Below are positions 63,286-64,000 of a stretch of 64,000 bases of DNA, piece after piece. Under the pieces are notes generated by a model. That model was not told the DNA's origin and did no database searches. It saw nothing but the letters and a program-made list of their open reading frames with translations. Each line of letters starts with the position of its first letter. Positions within the stretch are counted from its first letter, which is position 1. The stretch comes from Erinaceus europaeus (taxonomy: Eukaryota > Chordata > Mammalia > Eulipotyphla > Erinaceidae): contig NC_080181.1 in NCBI RefSeq assembly GCF_950295315.1, forward strand, positions 37,663,375 to 37,727,374, read 5' to 3'. The position numbers were made by a program, and so were the translations under genes.

Positions 63286-63867
63286 GTAATGCTGTCTACA
63301 AAACAACATTCTAAATGGTACTAAACACAAAGGGTTTTTTTCTTCTTTCATTCATTTGCTAGAAAACAAGTATGAACAAGTCTAAAGATATTTAGTAGTA
63401 TTTCTTGGCTTATCAGTGCTTTCTAGACCGTATTGAATATACTTATGTTTGAACAGTTTAATAAGACTCATTGCAACTTGGGAAATGTATGCCCCAGGAA
63501 GTGGAGTTACCCACAAGTGGGTATTAAGAAAAGACTAACAGCTTCGTGCTGATTGTTAGGGAGACGGTTCAGGGAAGTAAGGTAATTTTAAGAACAAGTA
63601 CATTCCTAAGTGTTATCTATAGGACAGAAAGAATGGAGGCAGATGAAGTTATGTCTGGCAAGGAGGCAGCTTGTAGATTAGCCAGAATAGTGGGCATCAG
63701 ATCTGAACTTGATCTGATGTGAAATAGGAATGGTTTTGCTTTTGTCTTCACCCATCATAATCACAGAGTAGCCTTACCTGTGGTTGGTCTTCTTTAATCT
63801 TGTTGACAGTCATTCTGTCAAATGGCCTGTTTACAAATATCTGACCAGCTCCCTCCCTCTATAAAAT
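63286..63867. other. HERC2 intron, unique sequence
   Basis: No recognised element after exon 33. Confidence 0.6.
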
Positions 63868-64000
63868 AATCAAACTTACTTATTGGATAGAGACTGAAAC
63901 TGAGAGGGCAGGGGGAGGTAGAGAGGGAAAGAGAAAGAGAGACACTAGCAACATTGTCTCACCACTTGTGAAGCTTTCCCCTATAGGGGCTTGAACCTGG
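63868..64000 (-). mobile_element. SINE, antisense, cut by window end
   Basis: CAAACTTACTTATTGGATAG, GAAACTGAGAGGGCAG, ending GGGGCTTGAACCTGG at the last base. Confidence 0.8.

Noticed and set aside
1913..63285. HERC1 or a HERC2 duplicon/pseudogene instead of HERC2
   Set aside because: All 33 exons are intact with GT-AG introns and no frameshift or stop; the b5-like, MIB/HERC2 and CPH order is that of HERC2. A recent intact duplicon cannot be excluded from one window but is not needed.
1..64000. The human eye-colour regulatory element of OCA2 located in a HERC2 intron
   Set aside because: That element is in an intron near the 3' end of HERC2, far downstream of the exons present here.
1..64000. 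CRISPR arrays, operons or prokaryotic mobile elements
   Set aside because: The window is mammalian intronic and exonic DNA; the regularly recurring units are microsatellites and SINEs.

Overview
The window is a piece of a placental-mammal nuclear genome, and everything genic in it belongs to one gene: the middle of HERC2, the giant RCC1-repeat/HECT E3 ubiquitin ligase, read on the + strand. I placed 33 coding exons between 1913 and 63285. All inferred introns are GT-AG. All exon phases join without a break, giving 5,494 nt (about 1,831 codons) of one continuous reading frame. Against the human protein as I remember it (about 4,834 residues), this is roughly residues 840-2,670. The N-terminal and later RCC1-like propellers, the ZZ finger, the DOC domain and the catalytic HECT domain all lie outside the window.

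The order of protein parts is: helical linker (exons at 1913-14481), cytochrome-b5-like domain (22344-23242), long helical scaffold with acidic and basic linkers (26099-36443), MIB/HERC2 domain (41784-44590), acidic linker and second helical stretch (44398-50598), small beta-barrel-like segment (51120-51350), further linker (51790-56700), UBA-like domain (59637-60220), CPH domain (61275-63065) and the start of the barrel before the ZZ finger (63160-63285).

The introns are packed with retroelements: dozens of tRNA-derived SINEs of at least two related CT-rich families plus other small families, 5'-truncated L1 pieces nearly all antisense to the gene, an abundant poly-A-tailed L1-like 3' sequence (called family F here), and two solo LTRs with perfect 6-bp target duplications. 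The SINE consensus (tRNA-like head, CT-rich body, ACAACAA-rich tail, terminal CCAGGAGCAGTGG-like block) is what I associate with hedgehogs (Erinaceidae). That assignment is an inference from memory.

The most interesting observations are these. A phase-compatible, stop-free 111-nt candidate cassette exon lies at 45527-45637, inside the acidic linker of HERC2. A SINE at 30851 landed so close to a 5' splice site that its target duplication copied donor positions +3 to +15, and it carries an inverted patch apparently copied from a SINE 1 kb upstream. About 90 bp spanning the end of exon 8 and its 5' splice site are copied 1.7 kb downstream in the next intron. A well-formed exon-like segment lies on the antisense strand at 38022-38095. 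The b5-like domain has lost both heme-ligating histidines. I see no second protein-coding gene, no structural RNA gene and no CRISPR array.
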